From NCBI RefSeq assembly GCF_012927105.1, contig NZ_JABBFV010000021.1, positions 1 through 64,000 on the forward strand: a stretch of DNA of 64,000 nucleotides, given 5' to 3'. The translations under genes were made by a program, and so were the position numbers. Below are positions 42,579 through 50,075 of the stretch, piece by piece (the stretch's first letter is position 1; each line of letters begins with the position of its first letter). This DNA is from Sphingobium psychrophilum. GTDB taxonomy: Bacteria; Pseudomonadota; Alphaproteobacteria; Sphingomonadales; Sphingomonadaceae. Under the pieces are notes generated by a model, which was not told the origin of the DNA, searched no databases, and saw nothing but the letters and a program-made list of their open reading frames with translations.

Positions 42579-43055
42579 GGGTATCCTCTCCTTCTATTTA
42601 AAAGATTGCAGGTGAAATGGGATATTTAACCATTCAACAGAAGACCAAGACAGCCGCAATATCAAGTTATATCCTCTTCTTTAAAGCCACAGCCGGGCGC
42701 GGTCATCGGAAGCGGCGGCCAAATCGGCGGCAGCCAGTGCTGCGCACGCTTGAGCGTCCAGCAACCGCACGCGGGCGTCAGTCGCCGCTTCTTCATCTGA
42801 AGAACTTGGGTAACAAGACGCAACGTCAGATGTATACCGCCTATATTGCCGGCTTGATTGGCTCTAGCGATCACAAGAGCATTTAGCGCATGGCGGCCCG
42901 CACAGACGCGCATAGAGGCTGCGTCAGAACGCTGGCGTAACGGTGCACGATCGAAGTCCGATATGATCCCGAGGGATTGCGAGACCAACCTTGGAAGCCA
43001 TCATGTGGAACCCGACCGCCCGCGCGCATCATATACGATCCGACAACGTCCTGGA
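42579..43055. other. Non-coding stretch between carbonic anhydrase and mobile-element remnants
   Basis: The first 80 bp are AT-rich and probably contain the carbonic anhydrase promoter. Short open frames occur on both strands after that, but none resembles a known protein and none has good start signals. It is probably degraded DNA. Confidence 0.5.
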
Positions 43056-43138
43056 TGGGGAAGCAATGGCGAGATCTTCTACAGCCTGACCGAGGCGAAA
43101 GTGTTGATCGAAACGTGGCGGCGACATCAACGCCCGCT
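43056..43138 (+). pseudogene. Remnant of an IS3-family transposase (OrfB C-terminus)
   Basis: The frame encodes 'NGEIFYSLTEAKVLIETWRRHQRP', which matches the stretch of IS3-family OrfB that normally reads 'NgEiFyslrEAqvlIE.WR.hYN..RPH'. It is cut off directly by Tn3 transposase sequence at about 43,127. Confidence 0.6.
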
Positions 43139-43680
43139 ACGGCGTTGACCATGTATTCAGATTCTACACCCATAATTCCGATCAGCGCGCACCCTACCAT
43201 GTCAATGTGATCTCGGCCGCGACACATGAGGCATCTTATATGCTTGATGGCCTGACCAGACATGGCACCGATCTCGTGATCTCCGAGCATTATACCGACA
43301 CCGGCGGAACGACCGATCATGTCTTCGCTCTGTGCGCCATGCTGGGATTTCGTTTCTGCCCGCGTCTGAGGGGGTTCCCCGACAGACACCTCGCGCCGAT
43401 TGCCCTGGCCACAGCCTATCCACTCCTTGGCCCGCTGTTGGGCAAACGCATCCGGACCGATATTATCCGTGAGCAATGGGGGGACGTGCTGCGGCTTGTC
43501 GGTTCGGTCAAGACCGGCCATGTCGCGCCTTCGGTCATGTTGCGAAAGCTCGCCGCCTATGAGCGGCAGAACCAACTCGAAGTGGCGCTACAAGAAATCG
43601 GCAAGATTGAGCGGCCCCTGTTCTTGCTGGACTGGCTTGAAATCCCGACCTGCGCCGGCGGTGCCACGCCGGTCTTGTAA
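43127..43680 (+). pseudogene. C-terminal fragment of a Tn3-family transposase
   Basis: From 43127 the frame reads 'DINARYGVDHVFRFYTHNSDQRAPYHVNVISA...HEASYMLDGLTRHGTDLVISEHYTDTGGTTDHVFALCAMLGFRFCPRLRGF'. This is the catalytic region of Tn3 TnpA, with the conserved DTGG. The N-terminal two thirds are gone, and the fragment ends at a stop at 43680, well short of the usual C-terminus. Confidence 0.82.
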
Positions 43681-43777
43681 ATCGGCGAGCACGAGTTGCC
43701 GACACCCGCTTGAACCTATTATCGTTCTCCAAACGAGTTTGCTTCAGATGGCCGAAAATCAGGCTGTAGATTTCCGC

Positions 43778-43816
43778 TGAGAAGTGACCCGGTATTTCCA
43801 TCGAGAATTGACCCGG
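43778..43816. repeat. IS21-type terminal repeats
   Basis: GAAGTGACCCGG (43781-43792) and GAATTGACCCGG (43805-43816) are tandem copies of a motif, as found in the multiple terminal repeats of IS21-family elements. They precede the istB remnant. Confidence 0.55.
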
Positions 43817-43848
43817 GTGATGGTATGTCCCGCAGAGCGGGTTTTGGG

Positions 43849-44265
43849 TCAAGCTGGTGATTTTTCCTTTCGTGGTTTTGGTGATGCAGAGCTTGCCCTG
43901 AACCGGAAGCTGTCATTGCCAGTTTCGATGATGTGGCAATGATGGGTTAGTCGATCCAGCAGGGCGGTGGTCATTTTGGCATCGCTGAATACCTCGGCCC
44001 ATTCGCTGAAGCTGAGGTTGGTGGTGATCACGACGCTGGTGCGTTCGTACAATTTGCTGAGCAGGTGGAACAGCAAAGCTCCGCCTGATGGGCTGAACGG
44101 CAGATAGCCCAATTCGTCGAGAATGATGAGATCGAGTTTGAGCAGACGTTCGGCAATCTGCCCCGCCTTGTTGGCTGCTTTTTCCTGTTCGAGCGCGTTG
44201 ACCAGATCGACCGTGGCAAAGAAGCGCACTTTTCTGCGGTGAGGGTAGCGGGCGGGATCGAGCAT
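43849..44265 (-). pseudogene. istB: Truncated IstB (IS21-family helper ATPase)
   Basis: About 138 residues. 'KVRFFATVDLVNALEQEKAANKAGQIAERLLKLDLIILDELGYLPFSPSGGALLFHLLSKLYERTSVVITTNLSFSEWAEVF' is the IstB core with Walker B. The N-terminal half with Walker A, and istA, are missing. The break at about 44,270 coincides with the start of the duplicated backbone leader, marking the right edge of the accessory region. Confidence 0.85.
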
Positions 44266-44282
44266 TGTTCTTCAGCGCAATA

Positions 44283-44552
44283 TGAGGCGGCATTGCCGCC
44301 GCGCTGTTTGCAGGACCGGGGCCTGTTCCTGCCCCCTGGCGCAAGGGCCTGGCCGTCTACGCCGCTGCGCGGCTCCGCTTGGTGATCGCGGGGGTTTCCC
44401 CGCCCTTCCTTCGCTGCGCTCTGTGCAGGCCGGGTGATCCCCCTCCCCCGCGATCAGCCCATATTTGCGCCATTCCCCGACCCAGTTCGCCACTTGGCAG
44501 AAGTCGATGGGGCCATCGCCTTCGGCTCCATTTTAAGAAGGGAAACAGCACA
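44283..44552 (+). promoter_or_regulatory. Structured leader of parB, duplicate of the ardC leader
   Basis: Homologous to 14231-14500 over its full length. The small hairpin is conserved (GGCGGC-ATT-GCCGCC, 44286-44300). The long stem pairs TGATCGCGGGGG (44383-44394) with CCCCCGCGATCA (44445-44456) over 12 perfect bp. Its bases differ from the ardC copy yet still pair, so selection acts on the structure. A conserved segment TTCGCTGCGCTCTGTGCAGG lies in the loop of both. Confidence 0.6.
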
Positions 44553-46643
44553 ATGGCTAAGACTTCAAAGCCCACGATCCTGCACCTGTCAGTCGATCAA
44601 CTTCACCGCAGCGAACAGAATGTTCGCAAGAAACCGGCCAGCGCCGCGAGCGATGCCGAAATCTCCGCTTCCTTGCTGTCGGTTGGTCTTATTCAACCCA
44701 TGGTCGTGATCCCGCGCGAGGCCGGGGGATATGAGGTAATCGCCGGGGATCGCCGTCGCCGCCTTCTCACGGCATTGGCCGAGGCGGACCCGAACCGGAA
44801 GGCACTCACTTTCCCGTGTATGAAGGTCGATGACTTGAGCAAGGTCACGGAAATCAGCATGGCCGAGAACCGCGCGCGCGAAGCGATGGCCCTGCCCGAT
44901 GTGTATATGGGTTTCGCCGCCATTCGGGCCGAGCGCCCCGAGGCCACCCTAGAAGAGTTGGGCGCGATGTTCGGCTACGATGTGGCCCGCACCGCGCGCA
45001 TCATGCGGATTGCGAACCTTCACCCCGAGATCATGGACCTCTACAGCGCGGGCGAGATCGATGACGCCCAGGCACAGGCATACGCGGCGACGGAGGATCG
45101 TTCGCTACAGATCGCGGTTTATCGCCAGTTGGAAAAGGAGGCGACCCGCCCGCACGAGAAGAATGCGAGTGCCATCCGCAAGGCAATGAACTCCGGCAAT
45201 CACGAACTGACCAAGCTAATGTGCTATGTCGGCGTCGAGGCTTACCGCGCAGCAGGGGGCGAATTTGAGGCCGATTTGTTCGCGCAGGATGGCGCTGGCA
45301 TCGTCCAAAGCCCCGATGTGTTGCACCAGCTAGTCGAGCAGCGCATGACCGAGGATAAGGATCGGTTCGAGCATAATATCTCCCGCAATGGCCGTGTGCT
45401 TGGCGAGAAGTGGGGGCTTGCCGACCTACAGTTTTCGTGGGCGGCGACACCTCCGCAGATCAAGCAATACGGCTATCTTTCGACCGACCATGAGCTTCGC
45501 ATTCGCAATCCGAAGCGGGGCGACCTCCCCAAAGACCTCGCGAAAATCTATGCGTCGATGGAAACGCGCCTCGCTGCAATGATCGGGGAGGATGACGAGC
45601 CGCTGGCCGATCAGGAAGACGCCTACGAGAAGCTGGCGAGCGAAATTGCCGAGCTGGACGCGCAGCGCACTATCATCCTGCCCAAGAAGGGCGCGGTCAT
45701 TGCCGTCGCGTCCATCGAGAACGATGGCAGTTTTGACGTAGAGCTGTGGTTTGCAGATCGCGCGGCGAAGGGTGCGGAACTGCCCAAGGGCGCGACCGAG
45801 CAGCGCGAAGCCAAGCCAGCGCCGACACCGGAAGAGGCCGAGCGCGCGCGTTTCGGGCTATCGAAGGACAACATGCAGGTCATGATGTTGATCCGCCGCG
45901 ATATGATCCGGGCCGAGCTAATGCAGTCCGCTTCCGCCGGTTCGTCGCTCGCGCTCGACTTCATGCTGTTTACGCAGGCCCGCACGATCCTGACCGCGAC
46001 GCACGACGAGGACGGCACCACCAAGATTCACGATCTAGTCGGGAGCCGCCCCGAGCGCGCCGCGTGGCGCACCACTAAGGAGGGCTTGGCGTCGGGCGAA
46101 TGGATGACGGCCCGCGATCCGATTGAGGGTTTTGCGCTGTTTCGCAATCTGCCCGCTACGGACAAGAACAAGGTGGCGGCAATGATCGCCGGTCATATGC
46201 TCATGGCGACCACTTCGGTTTATTCCGATGGTCGCACCCCGCGCATGGTCCGTGAGCTTGCCAACTGCATCGAGGCCGAGGCCGGTTTCGGACGCTGGCG
46301 CGATACCGTCGAGTTGGACGAGGCGTTTTTCAACACCTTCTCCAACAAGGCCCGGCTTGCTCTTCTCGAAACGTGGGGTCTGGCAGATCGCGCCAAGGGC
46401 ATGAAGGGCAACGAAACCGCCGCCTTCTGTGCCCGCATCGCGAATTGCGACGAAGAGGACGCCAAGTTGCTTGGCCTTCATCCCGACTATGTTGCCGAGG
46501 CGGTGAACTGGCTTCCCGACTTCATGGAGAGCGCCACCGTTGAACCTCTCCCCGCCAAGGTGGAACCGGAGGCCGATGAAGCCGACGAGCTGGGGGACGA
46601 GGATCAGGACGACGATCACGACCAGATCGACGAGGCCGCTTGA
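44553..46643 (+). CDS. parB: Large ParB/Srx-family plasmid protein
   Basis: 696 residues from ATG 44553. The ParB N-domain is clear: 'LSVDQLHRSEQNVRKKP...LLSVGLIQPMVVIPREAGGYEVIAGDRRRRLLTALAEA' with the GDRR box, then an HTH region (TLEELGAMFGYDVARTARIMRIANLHPEIM). The long C-terminal part ends in an acidic tail (DELGDEDQDDDHDQIDEA). Such large ParB-like proteins are common in the leading region of alphaproteobacterial plasmids. They may act in segregation or in protection of the entering DNA. Its promoter region is shared in sequence with ardC. Confidence 0.88.
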   Translation: MAKTSKPTILHLSVDQLHRSEQNVRKKPASAASDAEISASLLSVGLIQPMVVIPREAGGYEVIAGDRRRRLLTALAEADPNRKALTFPCMKVDDLSKVTEISMAENRAREAMALPDVYMGFAAIRAERPEATLEELGAMFGYDVARTARIMRIANLHPEIMDLYSAGEIDDAQAQAYAATEDRSLQIAVYRQLEKEATRPHEKNASAIRKAMNSGNHELTKLMCYVGVEAYRAAGGEFEADLFAQDGAGIVQSPDVLHQLVEQRMTEDKDRFEHNISRNGRVLGEKWGLADLQFSWAATPPQIKQYGYLSTDHELRIRNPKRGDLPKDLAKIYASMETRLAAMIGEDDEPLADQEDAYEKLASEIAELDAQRTIILPKKGAVIAVASIENDGSFDVELWFADRAAKGAELPKGATEQREAKPAPTPEEAERARFGLSKDNMQVMMLIRRDMIRAELMQSASAGSSLALDFMLFTQARTILTATHDEDGTTKIHDLVGSRPERAAWRTTKEGLASGEWMTARDPIEGFALFRNLPATDKNKVAAMIAGHMLMATTSVYSDGRTPRMVRELANCIEAEAGFGRWRDTVELDEAFFNTFSNKARLALLETWGLADRAKGMKGNETAAFCARIANCDEEDAKLLGLHPDYVAEAVNWLPDFMESATVEPLPAKVEPEADEADELGDEDQDDDHDQIDEAA

Positions 46644-46651
46644 TCCAGAGT

Positions 46652-46669
46652 GGGGGGCTTCGGTCCCCC
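46652..46669 (+). other. GC-rich hairpin between parB and the DUF6884 gene
   Basis: GGGGGGCTTCGGTCCCCC forms a strong stem with a TTCG-type loop, 9 nt after the parB stop. There is no T-run, so it is not a classical terminator; it may stabilise or partition the mRNA. Confidence 0.5.
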
Positions 46670-46699
46670 GCCCATTCCTACGCAGAAAGAGGGACCACC

Positions 46700-47326
46700 A
46701 TGGCCCGCCATTGCATCCGTGAACCCCGTTATATCCCGCCTGTCCACGTCATTGGCGAACAGCCTGACTTGTTCGGAGGCCCTACGATCAGCCACGCGAC
46801 CGAGCGGAAACCCGTAGGGGCGAAGGCGCTTCGCGCTATCACGAAATGGGCCATCACCCCTTGGCTTGGCGACGTGGGCCGTAAAACCGTTCTCGATCAA
46901 GCACCGGCCCCCCTCCCCGTCTATCTCGTCGCTTGCGTTGCCGCAAAGCTGGATCACGCCGCCGAGGCGCGCGAGCTTTATATCTCCCCGTGGTTTCGCA
47001 AGGCCCGCGCCTATGCCGAGCACACCGGATCGCCCTGGCTGATCCTTTCGGCAAAGCATGGTCTGATCGACCCCGGCACGGTTATCGAACCCTATGACGC
47101 GACCCTTGGGGCGATGGACGCTCCCGCTCGCTGCCTTTGGGGCGCTCGCGTGCTGGACGAGCTGGCCCGGGTTGTGGACGTGGTCGCCCCCCTGATCGTT
47201 CTTGCTGGCCGTAGCTATCGCGATCCGTTGTGGCCGAGCATCGCAGCGCGCGCGACTGCGCCGATGGAAGGCTTGGGGATAGGTCAGCAGTTGGCTTGGT
47301 TATCGCGCGCCACCGCAAATATATGA
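46700..47326 (+). CDS. DUF6884 domain protein
   Basis: 208 residues from ATG 46700, with 'aaagaggga' upstream. The C-terminal half has the DUF6884 pattern 'VYLVACVAAKLDHAAEARELYISPWFRKARAYAEHTGSPWLILSAKHGLIDPGTVIEPYDATL'. These domains are seen in phage and plasmid proteins; the fold may be related to tRNA-guanine transglycosylase-like or DNA-modifying enzymes, but the function here is unknown. It follows parB in the same direction and may be part of the leading-region set. Confidence 0.8.
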   Translation: MARHCIREPRYIPPVHVIGEQPDLFGGPTISHATERKPVGAKALRAITKWAITPWLGDVGRKTVLDQAPAPLPVYLVACVAAKLDHAAEARELYISPWFRKARAYAEHTGSPWLILSAKHGLIDPGTVIEPYDATLGAMDAPARCLWGARVLDELARVVDVVAPLIVLAGRSYRDPLWPSIAARATAPMEGLGIGQQLAWLSRATANI

Positions 47327-47379
47327 GTTTCCGAGCAACCGAGGACGAAGGCGAAATCTCCAAGGTTGTTCGTCGTGCT

Positions 47380-47408
47380 GGCCGGTGGAGCATCCCGCTC
47401 CACCGGCC
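47380..47408. other. Perfect 12-bp hairpin downstream of the DUF6884 gene
   Basis: GGCCGGTGGAGC and GCTCCACCGGCC pair around a 5-nt loop (ATCCC). A short pyrimidine-rich stretch but no T-run follows. It may be a Rho-assisted terminator or a single-strand structure before the toxin-antitoxin genes. Confidence 0.55.
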
Positions 47409-47467
47409 CCCTTCGCTGGATCGACGCCGTTCTTTATTCGTTCAAGACTTGATGATATAGGAAAGGC

Positions 47468-47770
47468 ATGACGATGAGCGGCGGAACTGGTCCCCTGTGG
47501 ACCCAAGATCAGGCGATTGCCTACGAGGCCGCGCTTGAGGCCATCAATGACGTGATCGCCGGGTACAGCGAGCAGATCGCGCTTGAGCAGGAGCGGCCTG
47601 CACCCAACACGGCGCGCATCGAATGGCTTGAAATGCGGACGGATCAGGCGACCGCAATCATGCACTCGCTCAACGTGACCGACACTGAAAATGTCCGGCA
47701 AGTTCTTTCTGAATATAGCGCCATCGTTCGCGCGCGTGACGCCGCCGAGGCCGTCCCCATCGCTGCCTAA
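47468..47770 (+). CDS. Small protein upstream of zeta toxin, probable antitoxin
   Basis: 100 residues (ATG 47468; ATG 47474 possible), with 'aggaaagg' upstream. It is helical and acidic (AIAYEAALEAINDVIAGYSEQIALEQERPAPNTARIEWLEM). It resembles no antitoxin I can name. Its stop is 8 nt before the zeta-toxin gene, the normal position for the cognate antitoxin. The assignment rests on position. Confidence 0.6.
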   Translation: MTMSGGTGPLWTQDQAIAYEAALEAINDVIAGYSEQIALEQERPAPNTARIEWLEMRTDQATAIMHSLNVTDTENVRQVLSEYSAIVRARDAAEAVPIAA

Positions 47771-47778
47771 GAAGTAGC

Positions 47779-48678
47779 ATGGACCGCGACCCCGAACGAC
47801 ATAGCCTGTCATCCGACGCCCTACAAAAAATCTATGAAACCCGCGTATCTCCCCGCCTTTTTAGGGGCGCGGAGAGCGTCGAGCAGCCGACCGCGATTGT
47901 TCTAGGCGGGCAACCCGGCTCTGGCAAAACTCCCATGCAGAACCATGCTACCCGCGAGTTTGCGGGCAGCGGCGGAATGGTGAAGATCATCGGTGACGAT
48001 CTTCGCGCTTTTTTGCCTCACTATAAGAGCTTGCAGCGCGCCGACGACAAAACTGCGGCCTTCTATACCGACCGCGATTCTGGTCGATTGGTCGAGAAGG
48101 CCATTACCGAGGCCGCACAGCGGCGCGTTAATGTTCTGGTGGAAGGCACGATGCGCACCCCCGAAACGGTAGCGGCAACCTTGCAGCAATTCAGGGATGC
48201 CGGGTTTCGTACCGATGCGCGCGCCCTTGCCGTCAGCCCTGAAATGTCGAGCCTTGGCGTGTTGCAGCGGTATGCGGCGCAGAAGGAGAGCCGGGGTATT
48301 GGGCGGATGACCACGACGGAGGCCCACCAGAACGCATTGAGCGGGATGCTCGCCACGCTGGACCGGATTCAAGACGGACGGCTTGCCGACATGCTCACGA
48401 TCTACAGGCGCGGCGGTGAAGTAATTCATAGCTTCGACCTGACCGGCCCGGCGCGCGTAGGCGAGCCTCGCGCCCGCGAATTGGTGGAGCGTGAGCGCAG
48501 CCGGCCCCTGTCGCCACAAGAGGCCCAGTATAAGCAGCGTGAGATTGAGAGGCTGACCCCGATCCTGCAAAAGCATGGCGTCATCCCTGCCCGAGATCCG
48601 CAGCGCAATGCCGACCTGGTGCAGAGTACAGACAAGCTACCTTCCCCACTCCGTCGCGACGATGATCGCGAACGGTAG
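47779..48678 (+). CDS. Zeta-toxin family kinase
   Basis: 299 residues. Walker A GGQPGSGKT (43-51) is followed by 'VKIIGDDLRAFLPHY', where the first Asp is the zeta catalytic base, and 'NVLVEGTMRTPETV' (Walker B-like). This is the UDP-N-acetylglucosamine kinase type of toxin used for plasmid maintenance. The C-terminal 80 residues are basic and outside the toxin domain. It ends about 100 bp before the convergent defence operon. Confidence 0.88.
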   Translation: MDRDPERHSLSSDALQKIYETRVSPRLFRGAESVEQPTAIVLGGQPGSGKTPMQNHATREFAGSGGMVKIIGDDLRAFLPHYKSLQRADDKTAAFYTDRDSGRLVEKAITEAAQRRVNVLVEGTMRTPETVAATLQQFRDAGFRTDARALAVSPEMSSLGVLQRYAAQKESRGIGRMTTTEAHQNALSGMLATLDRIQDGRLADMLTIYRRGGEVIHSFDLTGPARVGEPRARELVERERSRPLSPQEAQYKQREIERLTPILQKHGVIPARDPQRNADLVQSTDKLPSPLRRDDDRER

Positions 48679-48775
48679 AGTTTGCGAACCTCCAAATGGG
48701 GCAGGCGTTGGTTTGTAAAGTCCTTGGACGGAGCGGGCTTTGACCCTACCTATAAGTCAACGCCAGATAGATGCC

Positions 48776-49213
48776 TTAATTTATGGCGCTCTGCGGTAAG
48801 CCAAATGAAATTATCTTATGTGCCTCAACAGGCCCTTCAATATTTGCGTAGTGGAACTCCTTAACGAGTCCTCTCGATTCCGCTATCAGACGCTTTTTCT
48901 CTTCATCAAATGGGATTGTGAGAAGGGCGTCTTGTTCGATGCACTCTTTGGAATTGTACCGCCACAGGCTTGCGATAGCGACCACCACGGCCCGTTCTTC
49001 AATATTGTCCAAAATATATTTGGAACTTTTACTGTTTGATTCCTCATAATCAAGAACGGCCAATGTGTAGGTGCAAAGCATCGACAAATAGGGACGAATT
49101 ACCTCCATATAGTTTTCGTCGCCTGCCAAGCCCTCGTCAGCATCGGCGTAGAGGCCGTCGCTGATAGATAATTGCACTAGGTTATCCGCAACCGATAGAT
49201 ATACCGACTTCAT
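48776..49213 (-). CDS. Hypothetical protein, last gene of the Ssp-like operon
   Basis: 145 residues, acidic and helical (SISDGLYADADEGLAGDENYMEVIRPYLSMLCTYTLAVLDYEESNSKSSKYILDNIEERAVVVAIASLWRYN). No family is recognised. It starts 22 nt after the sspD-like stop and has the same AT-richer composition as the operon, so it is likely co-transcribed. It could be an accessory or immunity protein; there is no direct evidence for either. Confidence 0.55.
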   Translation of the reverse strand: MKSVYLSVADNLVQLSISDGLYADADEGLAGDENYMEVIRPYLSMLCTYTLAVLDYEESNSKSSKYILDNIEERAVVVAIASLWRYNSKECIEQDALLTIPFDEEKKRLIAESRGLVKEFHYANIEGPVEAHKIISFGLPQSAIN

Positions 49214-49235
49214 TGTATGGTCCTTTTGCCACGCC

Positions 49236-50075
49236 TTATTTGTGGCAGATTACGCAACCTGCGTCCGCTTCATCCACACCATAAACATCGTCTATCGTGT
49301 CGTCCGTCGCGCCTGCTAACGGATTTCGAGGACGCCGCTTTCGCAAGCGTTCGAGGCGCTTTTCGTAGTCCTTTTCTATCGCATCGACCCTCTTGGGTTC
49401 GATTAGCTCTGTGAGGCTTTCGCCTTGGCTCCAGGTGAATGGAGATCCGCCCTCAAGCGCTGTCTTTTCATAAGCCACAGCTTTTTGAAACTCGCCAGGA
49501 TGGTGTTTTGCGAGCCTTACCCATTCGATCTTTTGCTGGAAGAAGCAAAAAGTGCATCCTGATCGAGACCGCCAGCTATAATATTCCGGTTCCCCTACGT
49601 CAGCATTCTCTAACAGCTCGATCACGCCGGCACGGTCGATTCCGGCATCGCGAAGTGGCAGATGCACAAGCATGTTCTCATGTGTTGACTGGTAGCCTTC
49701 TCGGGAAGGTTCGTCGGCGCGGATCGCTACATAGGAATGGATCGTCGTCCCGGCTTCTAGGGCCGGCCTAATCCATTGCTCCAATGGGCGCAGCTTTAGT
49801 TGCCGTGTGCACCACCTTGTACGCGGCGAAGGCAGAAAATTTCCATACTCATCAAGCCAGAAATCAAAGTCACGGTCCGGGTTGAGTCGCTTGATCGGTT
49901 TGCCCAAAAAGCCTTCGAGCCGATCAAGGAAGGAATATACCTCGGGTAGTTCCTTCCCGGTGTCCGTGAAAAAATACTCGATGGGCAAATCAGGCCGGTG
50001 CTGACGCATGTAGACCGCTAAGGCGGCGCTATCTCGCCCGCCAGAAATGCCCAAGATATGGCGTTCTTGCGTCAT
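49236..50075 (-). CDS. sspD: SspD/DndC-like PAPS-reductase-family ATP pyrophosphatase
   Basis: 279 residues. The PP-loop SGGRDS (11-16) is followed by 'FFTDTGKELPEVYSFLDRL' and 'RTRWCTRQLKLRP', then 'GCTFCFFQQK' and a C-terminal AGCVICHK. These cysteines could hold an iron-sulfur cluster, as in DndC. In phosphorothioation systems this protein activates the DNA backbone for sulfur insertion. The start overlaps the ATPase gene stop as ATGA. The neighbours (desulfurase, DUF4007, large ATPase) point to the single-stranded Ssp type and not Dnd. Confidence 0.9.
   Translation of the reverse strand: MTQERHILGISGGRDSAALAVYMRQHRPDLPIEYFFTDTGKELPEVYSFLDRLEGFLGKPIKRLNPDRDFDFWLDEYGNFLPSPRTRWCTRQLKLRPLEQWIRPALEAGTTIHSYVAIRADEPSREGYQSTHENMLVHLPLRDAGIDRAGVIELLENADVGEPEYYSWRSRSGCTFCFFQQKIEWVRLAKHHPGEFQKAVAYEKTALEGGSPFTWSQGESLTELIEPKRVDAIEKDYEKRLERLRKRRPRNPLAGATDDTIDDVYGVDEADAGCVICHK

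Noticed and set aside
42662..42988. 108-codon minus-strand frame near the carbonic anhydrase
   Set aside because: It has no recognisable family and lies in DNA that is otherwise degraded; not enough to call a gene.
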